A DNA stretch of 64,000 nucleotides, from NCBI GenBank assembly GCA_015039465.1, contig MU130643.1, positions 120,318 to 184,317 of the forward strand, given 5' to 3'. Source of the stretch: Phlegmacium glaucopus (Eukaryota > Basidiomycota > Agaricomycetes > Agaricales > Cortinariaceae). The translations under genes were made by a program, and so were the position numbers. The notes beneath the pieces are model-generated. The model saw only the letters and a list, made by a program, of their open reading frames with translations, did not search any database and was not told where the DNA came from. Positions 33,480-45,002 of this stretch are shown piece after piece; position 1 is the stretch's first letter, and each line of letters starts with the position of its first letter.

Positions 33480-35050
33480 GACTAGTGAACGGTTTGTCAA
33501 ACCTTTAGCCATAAGCACGGAGCCATTCTACAGGGGGATGTTATAGGGGTACAAGGTAAGTTATCAAGAGATATTCTGTCAAGTTCCAAAGTTTCATTAA
33601 TAATTATCCCGCGCAGGCTTCCAACCTGTAAAGAATTTATTTTGGAGATAGTCAGTTAGAGATAGTCAGTCATCCTACCCCGTTCAATAACCCATATTCG
33701 GAAACAAAAAACCCATAAGTAAGGATTGAAATGTTCCTCCAGCCCCCAGTTCAAGATGCAATTCAAACTTATCACCCAGTATTCTTCTTTTCTTCGTCGC
33801 TCAGACCATAGCCCAGCCCTCAAACCGTTGACGTTCGTTGTACGTTTTATTTCATAGCTTGTGTCGAGGGCCGGAACTGACCATGTTTTTTGCAGCTATC
33901 ACAGGCTATAATGTATCTGTGAGTTGATATGAGCACTTGCTTTATAACCCAAACTTACTATTTGTCGTTTAGGATTGTACTTGCGATTCCTTTAAATAAG
34001 TGTTTGCTTGTGCAGCCTCTAATTTGTCAATTTTGCCTTCAGGTCCTCAGGAGTTCCACATGTGATTTCGATGTAGGCACATGCTCACCTCAAACTTTCT
34101 GCATAGTTGCCGACCCCCTGGATTCTTTTGTCAAGTCTAAATGTCATCACGTTGTGATTGTGGAGGTCAGGGAGTGTCACAATGTAATGGTTGAAATCTA
34201 TCTCCAACCCATCATTTGCTCGAAAACAACTAGTGAAAAGATGTGCGATATATCCTTACCTGGACAGATTTACTGGCAAGGCCAGCGTCTACATGACAGT
34301 TTCTTAGTGCGAAGAATGAGTAGCACTGAAGCATTTGAAAGAAAAATCCTAAAACAATCTCTCACTGCCGTCGCTTTTGGCTTCCGTTGCTTAATGGCTA
34401 TTTCAACTGAAAAATAAAATTCGTCTTGGTATCTGTGCCATTATAGAATCCAAATTTGGAGGATGACTACCGGCTCCGCAGCCTCTCGTCGAGTCTGCAA
34501 ACCGTAAGGTAAATCCAGAGTTGTCATTATTGTGACAAAAATATTCCCGCTGTCGAGGTAGAGGAGCATTAACATTGTAGAAGTGGAGTATGAACAGACG
34601 GATTAGAATAAACATGAGGAGTGGGACTTAGAAGCAACAGAAGGAAAAACCATTTTGGTTTGAGAAATTAGGGACAGCGGCACTGGTGCGTGCACTACAG
34701 GCGTCGCTGGTCGGATATCAGTTCCCTAAACGTGACGCGTAGACCCCTTGATGCGGCTGATGATGGAAATAATTGACTATATGCGCGTTTTCACCACAAC
34801 GGCCAATGGAAATGACCTATAAATATGAGTTGTTACATTGTTCTAACCGCTCGGTGGCGATACTAGTGTCAAATCCTAGTTAGGTAGGGCCCATAACTTG
34901 TCAGGGAGGTGGTGCTTGGAGAATTTTCGGCCATGAACGCTTCGGCGGATGGGATGATGAGCCCAGTTGTAGTTATCGAACCCTGGTCAGGAGCACTGAA
35001 GTCAAATCAGAGCAAGTCAAGTGCCATACCCAGTGCTTTCCATTATGGTT
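33480..35050. repeat. block A', duplicate of 25280-26980
   Basis: Aligns with block A. The secreted-protein exon (33756) has CACCCAGT for CACCAGT, which shifts the frame right after the start of the signal peptide. Conserved cysteine-bearing segment TCDFDVGTCSPQTF at about 34055-34110. Confidence 0.75.
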
Positions 35051-36254
35051 CATCGTTCACGCTTGCCATTTCTCCGCATGGCGTATACGAGTCCTTCATT
35101 TTTTTGAGGTTCCGCATGAGTTTCGTGTAGTGTGCTTGTCGAGCTTCCAGAATGAGGAATTTTACGGATAATTTTGGGGGTTCTTGATCATCGCCTACAG
35201 GTTGCGAAGTTACTAGACGTCCTCAGTCAAGGATCAAAAAACTTATTAATTTACGTACCACTGGGAGAGGTGAGGGACCCCCAGAGGCAGGTTTTGCACT
35301 CGGAGGTAGAGAAACCTGTCGACGGGGTAAACTCGGGGGTAACGAGGTTCATCCTAGGGCCAATGCATTCGACGGTGATTTGATTGGTGATTCATAGCAC
35401 GGGATGTTGGAGTATGAGGAGGAAGAACCGGAATAGGGGATTGACGAACAGCGCTGTAGCAAGTGCGAGGTGGTGATGCTGAGTGCTAGACTGTGGGAGC
35501 TCGTAGATAAGGTAACTGTTGCGTTTGTTTCCCCAATAAATGTCTCGGGAAGATGATGGTTGAAGGGATGATTTGGACACTATTTCTAGGCGGCAAGAGA
35601 ACCCAATATAGGTTTTCTTGTCACGGTTTGTGAGAAGGGCTTTCGCGGGCGGTGCGATTCGCACGAAAATCGGCACTTTGGGACCAGGCCGATTGGCTGA
35701 TCAACGGGAGACGTGATCCAAAGGCTTTCAGCTTTTAAATCCGAAATCTGAAGCTGAAGAGCCCGAAAAAGTCCTGAGCGTCTGGACAACTCGATTTTTT
35801 TGGCAGATGAGCGCCGAAATTCAAGCCAGCTGTAGCAAACACTGAAGGGAGCAGGTGGGCGGGTTGAAGGAAAGGACTTTAAATAGGTAGGATAAGCATT
35901 TTTCGCGGCTGAACGTAGATGAAAGAAAGTTGTTTGCGCAAGTCGAGGGCTTGCATGTGATCTAGAGACAACTTGCTGTTTAGGTAATCGAGAGCATCTT
36001 TCTTTCTGACGCTCATCACCCTTATTGCTCACCACAACTGAGTGTTCAAAGATATGAAGCGCATCTTCAAGAAAATTGTCAATCCCAAGAAATCAAAACA
36101 TTCGTCTCTAACCATCAACGATGCTCTGGGCTCAAGCTCAAACCCAGCAACTTCGACATCGACCATCAAAGCAAGCACCGCTGATCCCATCCTATCCGTT
36201 CCCGCTAATGCTGCGGCTGTAAACCCACAAGTTATTCAAGTCGCTGACGTGACT

Positions 36255-36700
36255 GTGAGTGTTCAATTTCGCCCATCGCATCCTCATGTATTCAACTATC
36301 GTCATCGATCAGGCTGCCCATGACCTAGTCTCTACTTCGGTCTCCGCCCTGGCAATCAATGAGCAGAATGTAAGCATTCCAGTCACTAGCATTACTGTGA
36401 GCGTTCAACTTCGCCCATCGCATCCTTAAGCATTTAACCATCGTCAGCGATCAGACCGCCCATAACCTACTCTCTACTTCGGTTTCCACCTCGGCGATCC
36501 ATGACCTTGCTCCCGTAAGCGTCCCAGCCGCTGGCGTTAATGTGAGTGTTCAACTTAGTCCGTCATATCCATCACTATTCAATCGTCATCGTTGATCAGA
36601 GTGCCTATGGACTCCAAGTCTCCGCATCGGTTTCCGCTTCGGCTGTCGCTCCTGTAGCCCATCCGGAAGGAAATTCACCCTTGCCTGATGCCGTAATATT
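36255..36700 (+). repeat. tandem exon-plus-intron units, period 142-145 bp (NLR2)
   Basis: Exons starting at 36313, 36455 and 36600, each after ...GATCAG, encode variants of AAHDLVSTSVSALAINEQNV ... VPAAGVNV. Introns between them all begin GTGAGTGTTCAACTT or GTGAGCGTTCAACTT and share CCATCGCATCC. So the coding block and its intron were duplicated together, always in phase. The same holds for NLR1. Confidence 0.8.
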
Positions 36701-38344
36701 GGGATCCATAGAATCGCAACAAAATCTTTCGGTGAGCTGCTTGCACCATGTGTTCTTGGCTTTCACTGATGATGATAAGGTTCAACAATCTGTCTCGGGT
36801 CTCTTTGCGAATGCCCAGAATATCCTCATTACTGGCGGCATTTTTGTAAGTCTTTCTCGTAGGTTGTGTGTACGATTTAGTAATAATTATACATATAGAA
36901 CAATGTCAGCATTCTCCCTGCCAATACTAGTGAAGGGCAGATGAAGATCCCTGTAACTCAAAAGCCCAACTCCAGTCCAATCTTTACTGGACGGAAAGAT
37001 GTACTTGATAAACTTGGGAAGATTTTTGTTCATCGTGCTACTGGTAGACAGATGTTGAGGCGGTCTTGTCTCCTGTGGGGATTAGGAGGGATTGGAAAGA
37101 CCCAAATTTGTCTCAAGTTCATAGAAGAAATGTCTGACAGGTAAGGGTTCTTACTCTGCCATTCACAACACTGGATTCATTTCTCGATAGTTTTTTGCAT
37201 GTCTTCTGGATTGATGCCTCCTCTCAGGAGAGCATGGAAATGTCTCTCAAGGGCATATCTAGCCTTCCTGCTGCCCAAGATTCCCATGTGGATGGCTCAG
37301 TTGAGTCTGTCCTCCAGTGGATATCTTCTCTGCAAGAAGAATGGTTGATTGTGTTTGATAATGCTGATGATCTTCCTGCAGAGACAGTAGACAAGTTCAT
37401 TCCCTCATGCAACAGAGGTAATATTCTGATTACTAGCAGAAACCAATTCATGGGAAGGATTGTATCATTTGGGAACAAAATTGAGATCCATGAAATGGAT
37501 GTACCAGATGCTATAGCTCTTCTTCTGAGGGCTAGCTATTTGGATCCATTGCCTGAGCATCTAGAAGCTGCCAAAGAGATTGTGACTGAACTTGGCTGCA
37601 TTCCTCTTGCTATTGATCATGCAGGGGCCTATATTGAGGCTGGGAAATGTGATATTGATCAATATCTGAGGCAATTCTCAATGCACCGTCAGGCTCTTAT
37701 GTCAGATGCTGCATTCACAGGGGCATCAAAGTATAATAGAACAGTGTATGGGACTTGGGATCTTTCTTTCAAAGAAATAGAAAGGAGGGCTGGTGGACAT
37801 TCCACTGGTGGAGATGCACAAGCAGCCCAGACTGCAATCCTAATACTTCAAATATGTGCATTTTATCATCATAGCAATATATCTAAAGATATATTCAGAT
37901 CTGCTGCTGAAGAGGCCAGGAAATATGTTATTGATAGTGACATAGCTGAAAAGTTACCTCAGGCAGTGACTTCACTGGATTATACTCTGCTTGGTTTGGA
38001 CAAGGATGGTCACTGGGATGAGTTCATATTTGGACAAGGAATGAGTGTCCTTCTCTCATTTTCATTGATGAAAAGAGGACAATCATCTAAAATAATGTCT
38101 GTTCATCCTCTGGTGCACCACTGGAGTTGGGAGAGAATGTCAAAAGCTGAGCAGCAAAGAATGTGTCAGATAGGAAGCAAAATATTGTCCTGTGCAATTC
38201 CATGGCAATTTGAAAGTCAGGATTATGCACTGTGACGGTTGATTTTTCCACATATTAAGGCCAATGAGTTGCATAGAAGGCAGATAGGAGATATTGAGCA
38301 GTACTATGATGATAAATGGATGAACTTTTCACGGGTAATGTTTG

Positions 38345-39380
38345 AGAATGGAGACTGGAAGAATGCAGAGCAGCTGCAGGTTCAAGTTATGGACATGAGG
38401 AAGAAGCTGCTTGGTGCAGAACATCCAGACACCCTCACAAGTATGGCAAATCTAGCAAGCACATACAGGAATCAGGGAAGGTGGAATGAGGCAGAGCAGC
38501 TGGAGGTTCAAGTTATGGACATGAGGAAGAAGCTGCTTGGTGCAGAACATCCAGATACCCTCACTAGTATGGCTAATCTAGCAAGCACATACAGAAATCA
38601 GGGAAGGTGGAATGAGGCAGAGGAGCTGGAAGTTCAAGTTATGGACATGAGGAAGAAGCTGCTTGGTGCAGAACATCCAGATACCCTCACTAGTATGGCT
38701 AATCTAGCAAGCACATACAGNNNNNNNNNNNNNNNNNNNNNNNNNNNNNNNNNNNNNNNNNNNNNNNNNNNNNNNNNNNNNNNNNNNNNNNNNNNNNNNN
38801 NNNNNNNNNNNNNNNNNNNNNNNNNNNNNNNNNNNNNNNNNNNNNNNNNNNNNNNNNNNNNNNNNNNNNNNNNNNNNNNNNNNNNNNNNNNNNNNNNNNN
38901 NNNNNNNNNNNNNNNNNNNNNNNNNNNNNNNNNNNNNNNNNNNNNNNNNNNNNNNNNNNNNNNNNNNNNNNNNNNNNNNNNNNNNNNNNNNNNNNNNNNN
39001 NNNNNNNNNNNNNNACCCTCACCAGTATGCAAAATGTAGCAAGCACATACAGCAATCAGGGAAGATGGCATGAGGCAGAGCAGCTGCACATTCAAGTTCT
39101 GTGCATAAGCAAGAAACTGCTTGGTGCAGAACATCCACACACCCTCAATAGTATGTCACATCTAGCAAGTACATACAGGAATCAGGGAAGGTGGAATGAG
39201 GCAGAGGAGCTGGAGGTTCAAGTTATGGACATGAGGAAGAAGCTGCTTGGTGCAGAACATCCAGACACCCTCAACAGCATGGCAAATCTATCAAGCACAT
39301 ACAGGCATCAGGGAAGGTGGAATGATGCAGAGAAATTAGAGTTTGAAGTGGTAACCTACAGGGAAGAGAATAGGAAGAGA
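38345..39380 (+). repeat. 126-bp TPR-coding tandem array, interrupted by gap
   Basis: Three complete units before the gap and about two and a half after it, each of the AEQLEVQVMDMRKKLLGAEH type. Units 2 and 3 (38485-38720) are almost identical at the DNA level. The gap falls inside this array. Confidence 0.9.
38721..39014. other. assembly gap of 294 N inside the TPR array
   Basis: Equivalent codons on the two sides (TACAG at 38716-38720 and TACAG at 39048-39052) are 332 bases apart. This is neither a multiple of 126 nor of 3, so the gap length is an estimate rather than the true missing length. Confidence 0.95.
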
Positions 39381-39559
39381 CTGAAGTAGTCTAATAATAG
39401 TGTTTGTACTCTATCTTGTTGACTTTCAATTGCATTATGTTTTGGAACAAAAAACTTAAATTCCAGATTTTTAGCAGAAAATTATAAAAGAGGTGCAGTT
39501 TTTAACAAACTTTGGAACTGTCATTTCCAAGTCAAAATAATGAAAGTAGAACAAACATT

Positions 39560-40335
39560 TAGGCTATGGCCTGTTGGAATATATTCCTACTATTTCAGGA
39601 CTAATATCTTGTTTCCTAGCCATGTGACCAAGTAACTCTGTCATACTTTTATTTCATTAAATTTCACTCCTTTCCTCATTTGTCATTCTTTCCTGACACT
39701 GAGATTATTGAAGAGATAGTATATATCCTTTGTTTATCTCTAAAACTGACTACATTTCCTGCTTAGTATTTCCAGGAGACCCACTGGTGTTTGTGGAAAT
39801 CTATTCACTCAAATATTTTCAGAATTGTTTTATTAACTTATTTGAAGTTACAGAGTACTAATAATGCTGAAATTGATTGGCTTAGCCATTGGCATCATTA
39901 GATCATCATTGAATGGGGGATGAAACTATAATTTATCTTACTACAATTCCCTTCTGGATTAAGTAGAAGATCATCAAATACAAAAAAGCTTGAACAAAAA
40001 AATACTACAATCTCCAGAAGTCTGGTTTCAGGCTTGACACATTAATCCCAGCCCCAATACTGGTGTTTGAATATTATCCTGATGAGAGTTAACAAGAGTC
40101 ATGTAATACTAAACTACTAAGCAGATAGCTAACTGGGCTCATGACTAAGGTATAATGACTAAGACTATGGATCTAGGTCTGGGATACAGGTAAGGGTAGG
40201 TGCTAGGGTAGTAAGCTCGTGATGGGATGTCACATGGTGACAGAGGGTGTCAGGTAATGCTGTAGGTCTAGGCAGTAGCATAGGGTAACCATATGATGGG
40301 TGAGATTGATAGATGGGTGGTGCTATGCTAAGACT
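39560..40335. other. intergenic, no feature seen
   Basis: AT-rich sequence after the inverted arm; no gene, no repeat that recurs in the window. Confidence 0.4.
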
Positions 40336-40340
40336 AGGAG

Positions 40341-40815
40341 TGTTAGGGCAACTGTGGTACTGACTTAGTCAGACTAGCAGGGGATCCAAAGTTAATAATA
40401 TTTATAAGTAATAGGTTACATCAGCTCACCTAGCAGGGGATCCAAAGAGGAAAGGATAGGGATCCCTGAGGATGGTGGGGTATTTAAGTATTAATATGGA
40501 CATAATGGAGATATGTAAATAAATAAAGAAATGGTGTGATAATAAAGATAATAAAAATGGTGTCATGTGAAGATAAAATAAAATAATAAAATAAGAAGTT
40601 GAAATTGGATTGGGAGTTGGACCGATTGTGATTTGGGAGTTGAATTGGTCAGTTCAGGTTCAGGTCAATTTCGTTGGTGAGGTGGAACATACCGAGTCAT
40701 GGTCGGGTCTTGATTCTGGAGTAGAATTGGGAGTTGGTTCAGAGTTGGGACTGGGATAGAGCTTGGGCCCAATCAGGAGTTGGTGGTTCAGTCAAAAATT
40801 GGGTGTCCCCTAACA
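40341..40815 (-). mobile_element. solo LTR of the gypsy family (475 bp)
   Basis: Read on the minus strand it begins TGTTAGGGGACACCC and ends GCCCTAACA, as does the gypsy LTR at 583-998. It shares the internal GGATCCCTxxxxTTTCCTCTTTGGATCCCCTGCTAG direct repeat. Flanks are AGGAG (40336-40340) and GGGAG (40816-40820), a 5-bp duplication with one transition. Confidence 0.85.
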
Positions 40816-41293
40816 GGGAGGTGGACCAAAGGGAGGTCCCCTGACAATAATGCATGGAAATTTCTGAAAACCACCATGGTTTGTGGGGAAATTTGTGCAT
40901 AATGCTTAGGTCAATTGAGGCAAATATGCATTATCAGATCTATTTTCATAGGCATTTTTTGAACTTTTTGTCAAATTTTCATAGTTAAGAACCAATTAAG
41001 AACAAAGGGTAGCCCAAATAAGTTAGAGTGGATTGATAAATATCAATGCTGAATCATTGTGGCATTCAATTGAACTGTAAAATATTCACAGATAAAGGCC
41101 AAAGAAAAAAATTGATTCCTGGACCCTTCCCCGTGTGATGACGACAATGAAATTGATGGTGTCACTCATGCTCAGGCCATAATGCTTTGCAAGCAAATGG
41201 AGATATTGAGCCTGAGGTTTGGAGATCCCTCCACTTCTCTTGGCTTGACCAAACAGCTCCAGAAGTTCAGAGCTCACTTGCGTTGCAAAGACC
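40816..41293. other. intergenic, no feature seen
   Basis: No gene recognised. Separates the solo LTR from TE-B copy 2. A short minus-strand frame at 41086-41277 (SELLELFGQAKRSGGISKPQ) has no recognisable identity. Confidence 0.35.
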
Positions 41294-42154
41294 TAGGGAT
41301 GCCAAAGTTCAGTTCAGTTCAGTTTGGGACCCATTTTCTCAGAACCAGAACCAGAACCACTTAGGAAAACTAGAACCAGAACCAGTTTGAACCATAAGAA
41401 CCAGTTAAAAATAGACTTTTGTTAGGATATCACCAATTAGACAAGAATTTCTCATTTTAAGTTTTATTTTCTAAAATTACACCTTATTTATAAATATATC
41501 TTAAAAGTTGAGGCCAGAAGTTTGTAGTATTGGTGTTATAACCATGACATCACTAATAGCAAACATGAAAAGAAAAAATACTATTGTTAGGGAACACTCA
41601 GTTTTCCATCCAATCAGTCCAACTCCTGACAGTCTTTCACATGAACACCCAGACCCAATGAGCTTCACACCCAAACCCAAACCTAATTCCAAAACTGTAA
41701 ATTCCACCTCACCAACAAACTTAGTTCCCCTCTCATTTCTACTCTTCATTTTCATTTGGCCCCAACTTTCACCTGAGTACCTGAACATGACCAGTTCAGC
41801 CCAAACTCTAAATTATTTTTTATAAAAGGTCTAAATTGGTTACCTCTTATTCTAGATAATCAGTGAAAGGTAAGACTAATAATATTAATGATGAAATACA
41901 AACTTGTCATTTTTCATTTGTTCTGGTATTGTACCACTTATCATTTTATTATTTTTACATGACACTATTTGATTATTTATTTTCCATAACTCCATTATCT
42001 CTATATTAGTACTTAAATCCCCCCTCACTTTAGCAGGGATCCTTATCCTTTCCTCTTTGGATCCTCTGCTAGGTGACAACTATAAATTGGATTCTTGCAA
42101 TATGAGTATATTAATGTTAGAGAACGTAAGAACCTGGGAATCAAGTTGAATTCT

Positions 42155-42181
42155 AAGGTGCTTATCAAAGATAAGCACCTT
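42155..42181. other. conserved LTR hairpin, C-G variant
   Basis: AAGGTGCTTATC, AAA, GATAAGCACCTT: a perfect 12-bp stem 40 bases from the LTR start. Confidence 0.85.
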
Positions 42182-42929
42182 ACACCTATATACTACAAGC
42201 GTGGGAGCTAATACAACTATATACAGCTAGTACATAATAGAAGGTAGGGTGAGGTAGATACCAAGAATAGATACTGACATTGGTACGATGTCATCAGCGA
42301 AGGGTCAACTACTACAACGATAAGGGGGAGTACACAAGGTGCAGGATAAATGGAGAGCGGTGGTGATACTATCATAGAGATGGTGAATGTATACACGTAC
42401 TAAGCTAACCGTTGATGTACCTGCGGTGGGGACAGACCACAAGTAGTACATAGTTTGTGGGGTTGATGTAGTTCTCTTCAATAGGTGAAAGTGAGGTTTT
42501 ATGAGGTGCAAAGGTTCGCTTTAAAGTGCGAGATAATCCGCAGAAAAAGCGAAGTGTGCAGGATGATTTTCAAGGAGTGCAAGGGTAGCTTAGTACAACG
42601 TTCCAAAGGTGGGATCAAAAGTGTGGTAATTTGTCCGATCTCCTCCCCTCCTTTACCTTACTTGCTACTGCTAATAATATAGTAACTAGCAATAGCTAAG
42701 TGCAGAAAGGTGAAACAAAAATGTAAAATGTGGGTTAAAGCGGAGTCACATGGATCCGGTAAATTGGTAATGAAACATAGGAGATAAGAGCCAAATAAAG
42801 GAGACAAGATAAAAATAAAGGTGATGAGTAATACAGTCACCTGAGTGACCTTTGTTTGAGTCGTGTTTACTGATTGCAAGAACAGCTGGCAACTGCGAAT
42901 GATAATGCAAATGTTGGTGATGACTGCAA

Positions 42930-43060
42930 GCATCTGCGATGATCTGCAAGTGTTCTGTGATGATCTGCGAGTATGTGCGATGACCTGCAATGATCTGCAA
43001 TGATCTGCAATGACCTGCAATGATCTGCAAGTATCCGCAACGATATGTGAGCATCCGCGA
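42930..43060. repeat. tandem array of about 10-bp TGATCTGCAA units
   Basis: GATGATCTGCAAGTGTTCTG degenerates into clean TGATCTGCAA / TGACCTGCAA repeats around 42970-43030. The inverse array is at 61080-61200. Open frames across it reflect the repeat only. Confidence 0.8.
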
Positions 43061-43508
43061 GTATACTGCAAAGGTTGTGAAACCGCGAAAATGGTGCGTT
43101 TACATCCCTAGACGTCTCCTGGGTCCTATCACCGTAAGGGTGGACACAATGAGTGTCCCCTGACAATCAATATGACAGTAAACCCAAAGTTATAAAGTAA
43201 ATGAGACATGTTATAGATTATGTACTATGCCAGACCAAAGAATGATGTACTTCTGATTGGACATATATAGTGTTGGTGACTTGGATAAATATTTTCATTA
43301 TAGATACAGGTACAATGTGTCATTTAACATGCAAATAAGTAGATATCTTACTTAAGTATTTGCCTTGGGATAAAGTGGTTCAGAACTGGTTCTCAGATTT
43401 CTGGCCAATCCAGAACCAGAACCAGAACCAGAACCAAACCAGAACGTGGTTTGGTTCAGCTGGTTCTGGTTCTCTGGACTGGTTCAGAACCAAACTTCAG
43501 CATCCCTA

Positions 43509-43953
43509 CGAAGACTAACTCACTTGCAACTCACAACAGATTTTTTGGTTACATACATTACTTAATTAATAATTATGACAATCTTATCTGTCATGCTCCT
43601 CCTATGGTTACATGGATCTAGTCTCCTAAAACAGACCTCATGATAATGTGATGACAATCAATCACTATATATAAGGTCTGTCCCAATTTGATGGCCCTTT
43701 GGTGGGTGGGTTGATTTGGCGTTCTTGGTCAAAGATTATGCATACTATATCATGAACGAATACCAAGTGTTGTCAAGCTTATCAATCCTAGAGTGAATAA
43801 GTAGAAAGCAAAAACACAAGATACAGCAGCCCTCCCTAAAATGTAAATCAACATATTTTGAACATCACATGGTATGGTGAATCCAATCTAATCTTATCAG
43901 TGTGAGGCACATCTTTTACTGTTTTGTTTGCATAGTGAACCACAGGGGGATCT
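43509..43953. other. intergenic, no feature seen
   Basis: Nothing recognised between TE-B copy 2 and the left end of the 18.6 kb element. Confidence 0.35.
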
Positions 43954-44194
43954 GTTTTTGGTAGTGATGCCAAAGTTCAGTTCTGAACTGACACAAGAAC
44001 TGAGAACTGAAAGAACCAAACGGTTGGTTCAGGTTCAGTTCAGTTCAGTCCAGGGATTTTGGGCTGTCGGTTTGGTTCTTGGTTCTCACATTTCTAAATT
44101 TTTGAGAACCGGGTTCAAACCGGTTCAAACCGAACTTTCTGTCAAATTTTTTTCTAAAATCCGCACAGAATTGAATTTATAATTTATAAAATAT

Positions 44195-45002
44195 TGTTAG
44201 GCACCAGACAAGTGCCAGAACCCATATTTTGGGAGTCAGAGTTTGAAAAATCTCATCGACTCTTAGCTAGGAACAAAACACAACAACGCGACACAAACAA
44301 CACCAGTGATAACACCAATGATGCTAACACCAACAACTCCCCACTAGGGAAGTTATTTTTGGTAAGTTTCTTGATTTAATTAATACACTATGACTATGAC
44401 ATCACACAGGGATGGCAACAATAAGCACAACAATGATAATCACAACAACAATTAGCACAAGCTGCACAATGATAACGGACATGGACACTACCCCTTCAGG
44501 TTCTGATTTATTTCTAATGTAAACTACAACAGGCAAATGATGACAAACAAAGATGTTGAATGGATGACAACAAATGATAACAAACAAACAAAAATGACTG
44601 AACAAACAACAACAACAATAAATACAATGATGACAAGCATAATGATAATGGGCACGGGCACTACTACACCTCCAATTTCTCACACCTGGTTTGGAGATGA
44701 GTCGAGCATCGGTGAGTCAGCAGTTTGGCTGCATGATCACACGACACCGCTATGTGTCTGCTACCCGGTCACTGCATCTGGCCACCAGATGACCTTCCAT
44801 ATCGTAAATCACCAACATCCATGTTGTATGTAGTTTTCGGCCAATTTAGCATCCACCAGGTCGTCCTCTGGCCTCTATCTACCAACTAGATGTGCAACTG
44901 AAAGATTGTACACATGGTCATTTAAAAGTCTGATACATGGCACACGGGTGAGTGGCTACATGCAACCGAATCAATTCATTTATAAACATCTCATTGGATT
45001 TG
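44195..45002. other. left non-coding part of the 18.6 kb element
   Basis: Contains low-complexity AACAAC / ATGACAAC stretches (44280-44640). No gene seen. The end of gene A follows at 45003. Confidence 0.5.

Larger units (their letters stand above)
36054..39389 (+). pseudogene. NLR2: NB-ARC/TPR NLR-type gene with one nonsense codon and an assembly gap
   Basis: Same architecture as NLR1: start MKRIFKKIVNPKKSK, tandem small exons, a segment GLFANAQNILITGGIF like the linker found before NB-ARC in mushroom NLRs, then FTGRKDVLDKLGKIF and the NB-ARC domain (P-loop LWGLGGIGKTQ, WLIVFDNAD, NILITSRN, GCIPLAIDHAGAYIE, VHPLVHHWS). It ends with 42-residue TPR units. Here the NLR1 nonsense site is intact (GTWDLSFKEIE). 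Instead CGA of NLR1 is TGA at 38233-38235, between NB-ARC and the TPRs. The TPR array is cut by a 294-base N run. After it the frame continues to a stop at 39387-39389. Either a pseudogene or two shortened products; RNA data would be needed to tell. Confidence 0.85.
35090..39553. repeat. right arm of the inverted duplication (NLR2 side)
   Basis: Partner of 10850-16560 in the opposite orientation. It contains NLR2, its upstream region and its 3' flank with the empty TA site (about 39486). The block between about 35400 and 35990 aligns less well with the left arm than the rest. Confidence 0.85.
42115..43165 (+). mobile_element. LTR-type insertion, TGTTAGGGGACA family, enlarged (1.05 kb)
   Basis: Begins TGTTAGAGAACG and ends GTGTCCCCTGACA; flanks ATTAA and ATCAA (one transition) suggest a 5-bp duplication. 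TE-B copy 1 has the uninterrupted sequence. The first 250 bases match the solo LTR at 62157-62484, including the hairpin at 42155-42181. The middle (about 42482-43110) is extra DNA also seen at 61013-61711. Confidence 0.75.
41294..43508. mobile_element. hAT-like element TE-B, copy 2, with a nested LTR
   Basis: The left end is TAGGGATGCCAAAGTTCAGT and the right end the inverse of TAGGGATGCTGAAGTTTGGT. Flanks CAAAGACC (41286-41293) and CGAAGACT (43509-43516) agree at 6 of 8 positions with only transitions, consistent with an aged 8-bp duplication. Apart from the LTR at 42115-43165 it is collinear with copy 1 (7685-8840) in inverse orientation, including the older trapped LTR fragment (about 41589-42114). 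Confidence 0.8.

Noticed and set aside
42930..43060. Regular short repeats that could recall a CRISPR array
   Set aside because: The units are contiguous, without unique spacers, in a eukaryotic LTR derivative.
42482..43110. Separate hAT-like element with ends TAGGTGA...CATCCCTA nested in the LTR
   Set aside because: The other copy (61013-61711) shares both flanks, so there is no independent insertion, and no 8-bp duplication is visible.
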